Positions 24,704 to 33,804 of a DNA stretch of 64,000 bases are shown here, piece after piece. The stretch's first letter is position 1. Every line of letters starts with the position of its first letter. The stretch is from positions 124,001-188,000 of the forward strand of contig NZ_CP044523.1 in NCBI RefSeq assembly GCF_008831545.1, written 5' to 3'. The DNA is from Halorussus halophilus (lineage in GTDB: Archaea; Halobacteriota; Halobacteria; Halobacteriales; Haladaptataceae). A program made the translations under genes and the position numbers. The notes beneath the pieces were generated by a model. That model ran no database searches. It was not told where the DNA came from and saw only the letters and a program-made list of their open reading frames with translations.

Positions 24704-25978
24704 CCCGTCTTCGCTCGGTGGTCGCTCCGGCGCGTCACTCTCCGAAGACTCGGCGGGAAGCGAGTCACTCTCCTCACGCTCGGCGACCGGCGGCGCTTCG
24801 TCGGACTCGCCTTCTCCGTCAGGCGCTGATTCGGCGTCTGGTTCGGAGGCAGGTTCGGCTTCTGACTCTGCTTTTTCACGTTTGTTCGCCCACTCTTCGG
24901 GGTCTATCAGCCACGGGAAGACGACGTTGGCGAACTCGAAGACGACGACGAGGACGAGCGGGCCGAGGAAGATGCCGTACCACCCGAACAACAGCGGTCC
25001 GAAGATGTACGCCAGCATGACCGCGCCGACGTGGAGCGTCCTGCCGGAGACGTACGGTCTGAGCAACTGGTCGGGGATGTAATCGACCACGACGACCGAC
25101 ACGAGCGCGAACAGTATCGGAAACCACAGCGTCTCGGGGTTGGTCGCCAGCGAGTCCGCGCCGACGACGAGCGCCACCGGCACCCAGACGAGTTTCATCC
25201 CGATGACCGGCACCAGGCTCGCCACACCGGTCAGCAAGCCTAACAGCACGGGTTCGGGAATCAGGACCCCCGCTGGCGCGACGAGATTGACGAGGGAGTA
25301 GACGGTGGCCCCCAGCAATCCCGTGAAGAGCGCGTTCAGGATGTTCCCGAAGTAGACGTTCTTCAAGTCGCGGTCCACTGCGACGAAGTACTCGTCTAGG
25401 ACGCCGTCTTCGTCCACGAAAGTCCCGCGCGCCCACGCCGCGATTCGCCCGTCGTCTCTGAGCAGGTAGAAGGTGATGACCAGTACGATGAACAGGTGCA
25501 GGCCGACGGTCACGACCAACGCGAGCGAATCGACGAGCGCTTCCAGCAGTCCGCCGACCGGGCTGAAGTCGAGTGAGGCGAGACGGCCCGGGTCCGAGAG
25601 GACTATTTGGACGACTTCTTCGACCTGCCGTCTGATTTGGGGCAGGTCCAGATACGGTTCGAGGACGTCGCTGGCTTGGTCGAACGCCGCGGACTCTGCC
25701 AGTGCCGCTAGCTCCTGCACTGCGAGTGTCACCGTCCACGCGACGAGGACCAGCACCGGTAGCGTGACCGTGACCAGGGCGACTGCGACAGCGAGGGTGC
25801 GATTCGGAACCCGACTGTTGATGCGGTCCAACACCGGCCGCGTGACGTAGTAGCCGAACAGGCCCAACACCACGGTGCCGACGTACCGCCACGTGACGTA
25901 GGATAGGACGGCGAAGAGGACGCCTGCGACGACCCACAAGCCCAAGCGCCCCCGTTGGAACTCGAACTCCGAGGGCAT
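24692..25978 (-). CDS. AI-2E family transporter (PerM-like)
   Basis: A 428-residue permease with about eight membrane helices in the 2+5+1 arrangement of the AI-2E/YdiK family, including the ITFYLLRDDG motif and the GLLTGVASLVPVIGMKLVWVP segment. Members export small molecules or act as Na+/H+ antiporters; autoinducer-2 transport should not be assumed in an archaeon. The C-terminus is a long acidic, Ser/Glu/Pro-rich tail (about 350-428). ATG 25978 (MPSEFEFQRG) is chosen because the upstream in-frame part is Arg- and Trp-rich and unlike a membrane protein start. The gene ends within a tandem repeat. Confidence 0.88.
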   Translation of the reverse strand: MPSEFEFQRGRLGLWVVAGVLFAVLSYVTWRYVGTVVLGLFGYYVTRPVLDRINSRVPNRTLAVAVALVTVTLPVLVLVAWTVTLAVQELAALAESAAFDQASDVLEPYLDLPQIRRQVEEVVQIVLSDPGRLASLDFSPVGGLLEALVDSLALVVTVGLHLFIVLVITFYLLRDDGRIAAWARGTFVDEDGVLDEYFVAVDRDLKNVYFGNILNALFTGLLGATVYSLVNLVAPAGVLIPEPVLLGLLTGVASLVPVIGMKLVWVPVALVVGADSLATNPETLWFPILFALVSVVVVDYIPDQLLRPYVSGRTLHVGAVMLAYIFGPLLFGWYGIFLGPLVLVVVFEFANVVFPWLIDPEEWANKREKAESEAEPASEPDAESAPDGEGESDEAPPVAEREESDSLPAESSESDAPERPPSEDGTDA

Positions 25979-26148
25979 CCTCACGACGACCACCGGTTTC
26001 CAGTCGGGTCTCGCAGTCCACCCCGTTTGCACGGCTCTTCGACACGTTCTCGCCGTCGAGACGAGTTCACGCAGTGTCTCATGGTACTTCTCCTCGGTCC
26101 CTAAGCGCAAAACCCTCGCGCCGATTCGAGGCTACCACCGACGCGGGA

Positions 26149-27531
26149 TTAAGTAATCACAGAGTATGCCGCGTTCAACGAGTGCATAGGCGACAGAACT
26201 GCCGCGTTTCGGTGGACTCCGACGGCCGACCGAGGTGACGACAGCGCGCCGGTTCGCTGGTCCAGGACGAACCCGACCCGTACCGAGACGTCCCTCCCCG
26301 TCACGTCGGTGATTCGAGCGTCGATTCGTTCGGCGAGGTCAGGTGGTGGTTGACTTCCGGCGGGATAGCCGACGACGACGTCGACGTGCGGATCTTGTCG
26401 GAGGACGAGATCCGCCGAGTCGTACTCGACGGTCGCCGACACGAAGTCGAGTTGGGAGTACTCCGGCGAGTTCACGACTGCGCTCGCCGTCTCTCTGGCC
26501 CGATTGTCGAAACTGGCAGTTTGGAACGACGCGTACGTTACCAGACCGAGGACGAGCGAGAGAACGAGTAGCGCCACGACGAACACTGCGGCCCGTGCGC
26601 GAACTGCTCTGCGCGCTCGGTCGGTCGCTGCGAGGGTCGTCGGTCGGTAGCCCGACAGCCAGAACAACAGGAGTGCAGAGAGATTGATGGCGAGCAGGTT
26701 CACTAACACGAGAACCGCGGCGGCGATAGCCACGCCGGGATAGCCCCACGCGATTCCGAGTCCGGACGTCGCGGCGGGCGGAATCAGCGCCACGGCGATG
26801 GCGACGCCGACGAGCGCCGACCCCGCGTTCCGAACGATGCTGAGGGCTCCGGCGACGCCCGACCCGAGCGCGAGGAACAGCGAGAGAAAGTTCGGACTCG
26901 TCCGCTCCGTGACCTGCGGAATCGTCCGGATGTCGAGTCCGGGCGGCACGAGGAACGACTCCTTGACGAGCAGGCCGAGCAGCGCACCGACGGCAATCGC
27001 CAGCAGGAGACCACCGACCTGGAGCGTGACACCGCGTGCGACGAGGTCACGTTCGTCCACGATGGTGCCCACGCTCGCGGTGATTGCAGGTCCCATCAAG
27101 GGCGCGACGACCATCGCACCGATTATCGTCGCGGCCGAATCCAGTAACAGTCCGGTCGTGGCGATGACGGTGCTGAGGACCAGAAACGCCACGTACGTCG
27201 AAGTTGCCGGAGAGAGGTCCTCGGCTCGCGCCAACAGTTCCTCGCGGGAGATTCTCAGTCCAGAGTATCGCTCCTGCAACGCCGCCAACCGTCTCGAAAT
27301 CACTGTCTCGGTCGGCAAGACGATAGTGTACGCGTCCTCGCTGACTCCCGCTTCACGCAGGTGTTCGAGGACCGGTTCGACGCCGCTCGGCGGCACCGGA
27401 AACTGCACCATCGCCTCGAAGTCGCCGCGGCCAGTTTCCTCGAAGATAACGTAGTCTATCTCTTCTTCGTCCAGTGCCGCGACGACCGACGTTCGCTTGC
27501 CCTTCGGGATGAGAACCTGGACTAATCGCAC
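26149..27531 (-). CDS. DUF389/TIGR00341 membrane protein
   Basis: A 460-residue protein of the archaeal TIGR00341/DUF389 group: N-terminal soluble domain (VRLVQVLIPKGKRTSVVAAL) with ferredoxin-like fold, then eight or so membrane helices including IIGAMVVAPLMGPAIT and ALIPPAATSGLG, then a soluble tail. Function is unknown; transport is inferred. A GTG start at 27531 matches the family start; an ATG at 27582 would add an Arg- and His-rich leader. Confidence 0.85.
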   Translation of the reverse strand: MRLVQVLIPKGKRTSVVAALDEEEIDYVIFEETGRGDFEAMVQFPVPPSGVEPVLEHLREAGVSEDAYTIVLPTETVISRRLAALQERYSGLRISREELLARAEDLSPATSTYVAFLVLSTVIATTGLLLDSAATIIGAMVVAPLMGPAITASVGTIVDERDLVARGVTLQVGGLLLAIAVGALLGLLVKESFLVPPGLDIRTIPQVTERTSPNFLSLFLALGSGVAGALSIVRNAGSALVGVAIAVALIPPAATSGLGIAWGYPGVAIAAAVLVLVNLLAINLSALLLFWLSGYRPTTLAATDRARRAVRARAAVFVVALLVLSLVLGLVTYASFQTASFDNRARETASAVVNSPEYSQLDFVSATVEYDSADLVLRQDPHVDVVVGYPAGSQPPPDLAERIDARITDVTGRDVSVRVGFVLDQRTGALSSPRSAVGVHRNAAVLSPMHSLNAAYSVIT

Positions 27532-27604
27532 GATGGAGTGGACACGACGGTGTCGAGCATAAACGCGGCGGGGGAAATGCACAATTCGGACCGCTAAGCG
27601 CAGA

Positions 27605-28699
27605 TTACTGGCTCGTCTCGTCGCCGCCCGTCGTCTCTGCTTCTCCCTCGGTTTTCACCGTCGTCGTCTCCATTTCGCTCTCGGCCGCCGCCGTCGTCGT
27701 CTCCGCTCCCGTCTCGAACTGGTCGCCGTAGACCGAGAGCGTCGTCCAGTACACCTCGCCCTCGTATCGGACGAGATACGACCCGTTCAGCCCCGCCCTG
27801 TAGTCGTCGGGGTCCTCGTCTAAGCTGTGGGCGTGTTCGCGGTCCCGGAACTGCTCGGCCAGCGATACCATCTCGGGTGGTGCGGTCTCGTCAGAGCCGA
27901 CGACGTACCCCGACTGGCCGGTCGCCGTCTCCGAGTTCCCCGGTCCGATGGCCGTCTCCACGATTTCGACCTGCTTCTCGGAGAGGTCGGACAACTCGAA
28001 CGCGAACTGCTCGCGCATCTTGCGACCGTAGTCGGCGGCCGTATCGACCTGTTCGGCGGCGTAGTCGAACGTCTTAATCTCGGTCTCGTAGGCGTCGTCC
28101 ACGACCCACTCTGCCCGGTTGCCGTTCTCCCAGACGATGTAGGAGTACTCCGACTCGGGCACGAGCGCCGACTGCTCGCGCTCTTCGTCGGTGTAGAGGA
28201 GCGTCGTCCCGATACCGACGGTGTCACCGTCGTCGAATCCCCGCTCGGCGAAAATCTCGCGGTCTACTTTCGGCAGGTCGGCGAAGTTAACCGTCTTCGA
28301 CTCGGGGATGGAGTCTTTCTGCACGATGTCTACCTTTACCGAGTACCGAGTCGCTGGCGTTCGCTCGGTTATCTCGTGAGAGAGTCGATAGATGGTCTCC
28401 TCGTAGAGAATCTCGCGGTCGGTTGGCAACGGCTCGCGGGTCCCCGGGATGCTCGTCCCGCCGTCAAGGATGTCGTCGAGGAGGTCGGCGCGGTCGCCCG
28501 CTCCGTCCTCTCGCTGTATCGTGTAGAGGACTCGTGAAGCGAGTTCGGCGTCGGACATCGGGGTCATTTCGAAGCTCACAGTTGGGGCTTCCGCGACCCC
28601 GAATGCGGCGTCAGAGCCAGTGAGGGACGTACCGGTACAGCCAGCGAGTGCAGTGGAGAGGAGGCCCGCGACGGAACCGAGGAGGGCACGGCGGCGCAT
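27605..28699 (-). CDS. Tat-exported lipoprotein
   Basis: A 364-residue protein. MRRRALLGSVAGLLSTALAGC is a twin-arginine signal ending in a lipobox, with Cys 21 to be lipidated: the standard haloarchaeal arrangement for folded surface lipoproteins. The acidic body has no domain I know; the C-terminus is a Thr/Glu-rich, low-complexity stalk (ETTTAAAESEMETTTVKTEG), possibly O-glycosylated. It stands alone between DUF389 and the acetate operon end. Confidence 0.82.
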   Translation of the reverse strand: MRRRALLGSVAGLLSTALAGCTGTSLTGSDAAFGVAEAPTVSFEMTPMSDAELASRVLYTIQREDGAGDRADLLDDILDGGTSIPGTREPLPTDREILYEETIYRLSHEITERTPATRYSVKVDIVQKDSIPESKTVNFADLPKVDREIFAERGFDDGDTVGIGTTLLYTDEEREQSALVPESEYSYIVWENGNRAEWVVDDAYETEIKTFDYAAEQVDTAADYGRKMREQFAFELSDLSEKQVEIVETAIGPGNSETATGQSGYVVGSDETAPPEMVSLAEQFRDREHAHSLDEDPDDYRAGLNGSYLVRYEGEVYWTTLSVYGDQFETGAETTTAAAESEMETTTVKTEGEAETTGGDETSQ

Positions 28700-28865
28700 A
28701 GCTGAAACTATTGTTCAGCCGACAAAATCTTTGTGCCCGCACGGGAACTACTCCAGCTCCGAATTTCACTCCGCGTCAACGGCGAGGAGTCACCGACGAC
28801 GAACTGACTCTTCTCGGCCGCTTTCGACCGAAGCTGTGTCTACGACGCAAAAGCTGGTTTCCGGG

Positions 28866-29081
28866 TCACGTCGAGTCTTTCGCCGTCTCCAACGAGGCGA
28901 AGAACCCGAAGTACGCGACGACGCCAGCGAACAGTGACAGGTGGTACGCCCACCTCGGTGCCGGAAGCTGGTCGAACAGCGCGGTGACGACTGCGACCCA
29001 GATGACGGCGAACGCGAGGTCAACGACCATCCCGGACCGATGCTCACGGACGTGGTCACGAACGGTTCCAGCCAGCGACAC
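28866..29081 (-). CDS. Small membrane protein, last gene of the acetate operon
   Basis: A 71-residue protein with two hydrophobic segments (about 19-35 and 46-63). It starts one base after the UspA stop and therefore belongs to the acs-DUF4212-symporter-UspA transcript. I cannot assign a function. Confidence 0.72.
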   Translation of the reverse strand: MSLAGTVRDHVREHRSGMVVDLAFAVIWVAVVTALFDQLPAPRWAYHLSLFAGVVAYFGFFASLETAKDST

Positions 29082-29082
29082 G

Positions 29083-29544
29083 TTACTCGGCCTCCCGTTC
29101 GTCTACGACCAACACCGACCGGTGGGTCGAGCGGAGGACGCGCTCGGTGACGCTCCCGAGTAGCATCCGTTTGACGCCGCTCCGGCCGTGGCTCCCCATC
29201 ACGACGAGGTCCACGTCGTGGTCGTCCGCGAAGTTAGCGATGACCCTGTGGGGCTGGCCGCCGCGGAAGTGTTCTTCGACATCGATGCCGCGCTCGCGGC
29301 CCTGCTCGGCGACGTACTCCGTCGCTTCGTGGGCGCGTGCTTCGAGGTCGTCCATCTCGCCGAACCGACCGGCTCGAATGCGGTCCACTTGCTCGGCACC
29401 GAGACTGACTTCTACGGCGTCCGTATCGACGACGTAGAGTGTCTGCACGTCGGCGTCGAACTTCTCTGCCACGCCGAGTGCTTCTTCGACCGCTCGTTCT
29501 GCCGTTTCGCTACCGTCCGTCGGAACGAGGATGCGTTCGTACAT
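29083..29544 (-). CDS. Universal stress protein UspA
   Basis: A 153-residue UspA domain: MYERILVPTDGSETA at the start and the ATP-binding signature GSHGRSGVKRMLLGSVTERV near the end. It follows the symporter stop directly (29545), so it is in the acetate uptake operon. Usp domains commonly accompany haloarchaeal transporters, where nucleotide binding may regulate transport. Confidence 0.93.
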   Translation of the reverse strand: MYERILVPTDGSETAERAVEEALGVAEKFDADVQTLYVVDTDAVEVSLGAEQVDRIRAGRFGEMDDLEARAHEATEYVAEQGRERGIDVEEHFRGGQPHRVIANFADDHDVDLVVMGSHGRSGVKRMLLGSVTERVLRSTHRSVLVVDEREAE

Positions 29545-31188
29545 CTAGTCATCCCCCGAGACGGGTCCGTTGGACGCCGAAACCACGTCTTCGGCGCTCT
29601 GTTGCTGTCCCATGGGTTCCGGACTGTGACACTGCCGAACGATGCGTTTGATGCGCTCGGGTGGTTCATCGGTCACCAGCGAGACGCCGATGGTGACCGC
29701 GAACACGATAGGGGTTCCCGCGAGCGCGGCACCGACCGCTGGGAAGATGTCGGCGTAGAGCGGCACGACCGGCCCCGCGTCGGTGGCGAAGATGAGTTCG
29801 TTGAACACCGCGGCGGTCCAGATGAGGAGTCCGGTCGTCATCCCGGCGAGCGCGCCTTCTCGGTTGGCGTTCTCCCACCAGAGACCGAGGAAGAACATCG
29901 GGAACAGCACGAGACCGGCCAGCGAGAACGCGAGTGCGACGAGTTCGCCGACGAGTGCTGGCGGGTTGAGTGCCGTGACCGTCACGATTGCACCCAGCGC
30001 GATGATAGTGAGCCGACCGATAATCAGCTGTTGGCGCTGAGTCGCGTCGGGGTTGATGATGTTCGTGTAGATGTCGTGTGCGGCCGCAGACGACGCGGCG
30101 ATGAACAGGCCTGCCGTCGTCGCGATTGCGGCGGCGATACCGCCTGCCGCGACGAGGCCGACGAACCACGTCGGAAGGTTCGCAAGCTGTGAGGCGAGGA
30201 CGACGATGACGTCACCCTCTGCACCGCTCATTCCATTCGCGCCGTAGACCTGACCGACGTTGTTGGCGTAGAGGTCCGTTCCGAACGCCGCGAACGCAGG
30301 CGCACTCAGGTAGAGCAGGCAGATGAAGAACAGTCCCCAGACGGTGGACCAGCGAGCGGTCCGTTCGCTCTCGACGGTGTAGAACCGGACCAGCACGTGC
30401 GGAAGCCCACACGTCCCGACGATGAGCGAGAACGCCGTCGCAATCCAGAGGTAGTAACTGCTGCTACTGAACGGTTCGGTGAACTCCGAACTGAGCGAAC
30501 TCAACAGCGCGCCGTACTCGATTTGGGGCGCGAACGTCGAGTAGCCCTGCGTGAAGCCGACTGCGTAGAGACCAGCGAGGAACGCGACGATGAGGATGAC
30601 GTACTGGACTGCCATGTTCTTCGTCGCGCCGAGCATCCCCGAGAGCGCGAGGTAGCCGACGGTGATGGCCATCATGAGGACGACCATCGTGGTGTAGTCG
30701 CCGCCGAAGACGTAGATGCCGACCAGTCCCATGCCGCGGGCCTGTCCGACCGAGTAGACGAACCCGATGAGAATCGTCGTCAGCGCACCGATAGCACGCG
30801 CGGTGTCGGAGTTGAAGCGGTCGCCGACGAAGTCCGGCGCGGTGTACTTTCCGAACCGGCGCATCTGGGCGGCCATGAAGATGAGCAACACGAAGTAGCC
30901 CGTGGACCACCCGATGACGAACGCGAGTCCGTAGTAGCCCGACAGCGCGATGAGCGCGGCCATCCCGAGGTACGACGCCGCAGACATCCAGTTGGCTCCG
31001 ATAGCCATCCCGTTCTCGACGTTCCCGATGGAGCGGCCGGCAACCCACAGGTCGTCGGTGTCGGCCACGCGGAACGCGTACCCGATTCCCAGGAACAGCA
31101 GCAACATCCCCGTCACCATGATGGCGGGGACTATTTTGAACGAGGCGTTCAGCGCGTCCGGCAGTAGGTCGAGCGGTGTCAGCATCAT
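29545..31188 (-). CDS. Sodium:solute symporter, acetate type (large subunit)
   Basis: A 547-residue SSS-family (LeuT fold) symporter with about 13 membrane helices, N-terminal region DLWVAGRSIGNVENGMAIGANWMSAASYLGM and the conserved VGTCGLPHVLVRFYTV. It resembles ActP-type acetate permeases, and the acs gene just upstream supports a short-chain carboxylate as substrate, driven by Na+. The start ATG overlaps the DUF4212 stop (ATGA); a second ATG follows directly. DUF4212 is the known small partner of such symporters. Confidence 0.92.
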   Translation of the reverse strand: MMLTPLDLLPDALNASFKIVPAIMVTGMLLLFLGIGYAFRVADTDDLWVAGRSIGNVENGMAIGANWMSAASYLGMAALIALSGYYGLAFVIGWSTGYFVLLIFMAAQMRRFGKYTAPDFVGDRFNSDTARAIGALTTILIGFVYSVGQARGMGLVGIYVFGGDYTTMVVLMMAITVGYLALSGMLGATKNMAVQYVILIVAFLAGLYAVGFTQGYSTFAPQIEYGALLSSLSSEFTEPFSSSSYYLWIATAFSLIVGTCGLPHVLVRFYTVESERTARWSTVWGLFFICLLYLSAPAFAAFGTDLYANNVGQVYGANGMSGAEGDVIVVLASQLANLPTWFVGLVAAGGIAAAIATTAGLFIAASSAAAHDIYTNIINPDATQRQQLIIGRLTIIALGAIVTVTALNPPALVGELVALAFSLAGLVLFPMFFLGLWWENANREGALAGMTTGLLIWTAAVFNELIFATDAGPVVPLYADIFPAVGAALAGTPIVFAVTIGVSLVTDEPPERIKRIVRQCHSPEPMGQQQSAEDVVSASNGPVSGDD

Positions 31189-31613
31189 TGCTCGGACCCT
31201 CCATCGGAGGCAACTGCCCCGCTGTCACTCGTCGTCTTGGGCGTCGAGTGGTCGATGCCGTACTTCTCGTCCAGTTGGTCACGCTTGCGCGCGTAGATGA
31301 ACGAGAGGACGAGCGCACCGAGTGGCGCGCCGGTCGCGGTCAGCAAGTAGTGGAGCGGGAAGCCCAGCACCGTGATGCTCGTCATGAGGTCAGGTGCGAG
31401 ATACGTCGCCGTCACCGGACCGAAGACGATGAGCACCCACGCGGCGAACATCGTCCAGACGATTTTGAGGTGGTCCCGCATGAACGGGGTCGATGGCTTG
31501 AAGATGTTGACGCGGGCGTCGAGGTAATCGACGGTTCCGCCGTCGGTCTCGACACCGCCGTCTGTTTCGATATCGGTGCGACGCTCGCTACTTCGTGAGG
31601 TATTGTCTGCCAT
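31185..31613 (-). CDS. DUF4212 symporter small subunit
   Basis: A 142-residue protein with an acidic N-terminus and two membrane helices (about 50-72 and 85-108), with the typical FPLHYLLTATGAPLGALVLSFIYARKRDQLDEKYG. DUF4212 proteins accompany SSS permeases as a small subunit. Start codon 33 bases after the acs stop; stop overlaps the symporter start. Confidence 0.9.
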   Translation of the reverse strand: MADNTSRSSERRTDIETDGGVETDGGTVDYLDARVNIFKPSTPFMRDHLKIVWTMFAAWVLIVFGPVTATYLAPDLMTSITVLGFPLHYLLTATGAPLGALVLSFIYARKRDQLDEKYGIDHSTPKTTSDSGAVASDGGSEQ

Positions 31614-31646
31614 TGTAGGTTACAAATAAGGATGGACGTAACTCGT

Positions 31647-33644
31647 TCAGTCGTCCGTTACCGACGCCGCGATGTCGTCCACGACGTCCGGGTTTCGAAG
31701 GGTCGAGGTGTCGCCTAACTCGTCGCCGTTGGCGATGTCCTCCAAGAGACGGCGCATAATCTTGCCCGAGCGAGTTTTGGGGAGTTCGGGCGTGAACACG
31801 ACGGACTCGGGGCGAGCGATTGGCCCGATAGCGTCTTCGATTCCACCGACGATGTTCGACCGTAGTTCTTCGTTGCCGTCGTAGCCGTCTTCGGTGATAA
31901 CGTAGGCGTAGACAGCCTCGCCTTTCACCTCGTGGTCGCCGCCGACGACTGCCGCTTCGGCCACGCCTTCGACACCGACGATGGCACTCTCGATTTCCAT
32001 GGTGCCGAGACGGTGGCCCGAGACGTTGAGAACGTCGTCTACGCGGCCGAGGACGGTGATGTAGCCGTCGTCGTCTATCTTCGCGCCGTCTTCTGGGAAG
32101 TACACCCAATCTTCCATGTCATCTGAGTCGGTGTCGGAGTACTCGCGCCAGTACTCGTCGATGTAGCGTTCGTCGTTCTTGTAGAGCGTGCGAAGCATCC
32201 CCGGCCATGGCTTCTGGGCGGTCAGGTAGCCCGCCTTTCCGGGGTCAACTTCGTCTCCCTGAGCATCGACAACCTGCACGTCTAGACCCGGCAGAGGTGG
32301 TCCCGCACTGCCGGGTTTCATGGTTTTGACGCCAGGGAGTGTCGTAACCATCATGCCGCCAGTCTCTGTCTGCCACCAGGTGTCCACGATGGGGCAGGAC
32401 TCGTCACCGATGTGCTTGTAGTACCACTTCCACGCGCGCGGGTTGATAGGTTCGCCGACAGTGCCGAGCAAGCGGAGCGAGGAGAGGTCGTGTTTCTCGG
32501 GGTACTCACTGCCCCACTTCATGAACGCACGAATCGCGGTCGGGGCAGTGTAGAGTTGGTCGGCTTCGTACTCTTCGACGATTTCCCAGAGGCGGTCACG
32601 TTCGGGGTAGTCAGGCGTCCCCTCGTACATCATCGTCGTGGTGCCGAGTGCGAGCGGCCCGTAGACGATGTAGGAGTGGCCCGTAATCCAACCGATATCT
32701 GCCGAGCAGAAGTACGTGTCCTCGGGCTTGATATCGAGGACCGCCTGAGAGGTCCATGCGGCCCAGGAGAGGTAGCCACCAGTCGTATGTTTGACACCCT
32801 TGGGTTGACCAGTCGTGCCCGAAGTGTACATCAAAAAGAGCATGTCCTCGGCGTCGCGCTGGACCGGTTCGACAGTCTCGCCCTCCTGTTCGGCGACGAG
32901 GTCGGCGTAGGAACTCTGGTTGTCGGCGAGATCGTGCCCGAAGCCGTCGCCGTCACGGAGTCGCTCGACTACGACTGCGTCGGAAACCTCGTGTTCGACA
33001 CCGGCAAGGCCTTCGTTGGCCTTGTCGAGATGGTCGAGCGGGTCGCCGCGGCGGTAGTAGCCGTCGCAGGTGACCAGATACTCTGAGTCGGCGGCGTTCA
33101 TCCGCGTGGCGAGTGCGTCCGCCGAGAACCCGGCGAACACCACGCTGTGGGGCGCACCAATTCTGGCACACGCCAACATGGCGATGGGGAGTTCGGGAAT
33201 CATCGGCATGTACATCGTCACGACGTCGTCCTCGCCAACACCCATCTCCTGTAAGGCGGCGGCGAACTCGTTGACCTCCCGATGCAGGTCTTCGTAAGTG
33301 TAGGTACGATTCTCTTCCTCGACTGGTTCGCCGACCCACTCGATGGCGGCCTCGTCGCCGCGCTCGTCGAGGTGGCGGTCGAGACAGTTGGCCGAAGCGT
33401 TGAGTTTGCCGTCGGTGAACCACTCGTAGAACGGCGGGTTCGAGGCGTCCAGGACCTCGTCGTAGTCGTCGTCCCAGTCGAGCAACTCGGCCGCTTGTTC
33501 CCAGCACTCTGGCCAGTTCTGTTCGAACTCGTCGTAGATGGACTCGTCGGAGACGTTCGCCTGTTCGACGAACTCCGCCGGTGGCTCGAACGCTTCCTGT
33601 TCTTCGAGCCGTGCTTCGAGTTCTACGTCGTCTTCGTCACTCAT
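31647..33644 (-). CDS. acs: Acetyl-CoA synthetase
   Basis: A 665-residue AMP-forming acetate-CoA ligase of normal length. Visible signatures: the ATP loop YTSGTTGQPKGV, the core motif WWQTETGG, GRVDDVLNVSGHRLGT hinge, and the catalytic, acetylatable Lys in PKTRSGKIMRR near the end. It converts acetate, ATP and CoA to acetyl-CoA. First gene of the operon leading into DUF4212 and the symporter, so uptake and activation are coexpressed. Its N-terminus has the usual extended acidic stretch. A close paralogue lies 2 kb upstream. Confidence 0.96.
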   Translation of the reverse strand: MSDEDDVELEARLEEQEAFEPPAEFVEQANVSDESIYDEFEQNWPECWEQAAELLDWDDDYDEVLDASNPPFYEWFTDGKLNASANCLDRHLDERGDEAAIEWVGEPVEEENRTYTYEDLHREVNEFAAALQEMGVGEDDVVTMYMPMIPELPIAMLACARIGAPHSVVFAGFSADALATRMNAADSEYLVTCDGYYRRGDPLDHLDKANEGLAGVEHEVSDAVVVERLRDGDGFGHDLADNQSSYADLVAEQEGETVEPVQRDAEDMLFLMYTSGTTGQPKGVKHTTGGYLSWAAWTSQAVLDIKPEDTYFCSADIGWITGHSYIVYGPLALGTTTMMYEGTPDYPERDRLWEIVEEYEADQLYTAPTAIRAFMKWGSEYPEKHDLSSLRLLGTVGEPINPRAWKWYYKHIGDESCPIVDTWWQTETGGMMVTTLPGVKTMKPGSAGPPLPGLDVQVVDAQGDEVDPGKAGYLTAQKPWPGMLRTLYKNDERYIDEYWREYSDTDSDDMEDWVYFPEDGAKIDDDGYITVLGRVDDVLNVSGHRLGTMEIESAIVGVEGVAEAAVVGGDHEVKGEAVYAYVITEDGYDGNEELRSNIVGGIEDAIGPIARPESVVFTPELPKTRSGKIMRRLLEDIANGDELGDTSTLRNPDVVDDIAASVTDD

Positions 33645-33804
33645 GCGCTAAGTTCACAACCCGCAGGTGATTACATAAGTGATGTCGCTAACTATACCAA
33701 GCGTCCGTTTTCACGCTACAGTGGTCCTAAAACTTGCTTTCCGGCAATATCTCCCGAACGAACAGACGCAGTGAACTCGCTGTTGCGGCCGAGAGGCTAA
33801 GCAC

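Noticed and set aside
24692-25978. Quorum-sensing (AI-2) exporter function
   Set aside because: The family name is historic; no luxS or related gene is seen, and other members are ion antiporters.
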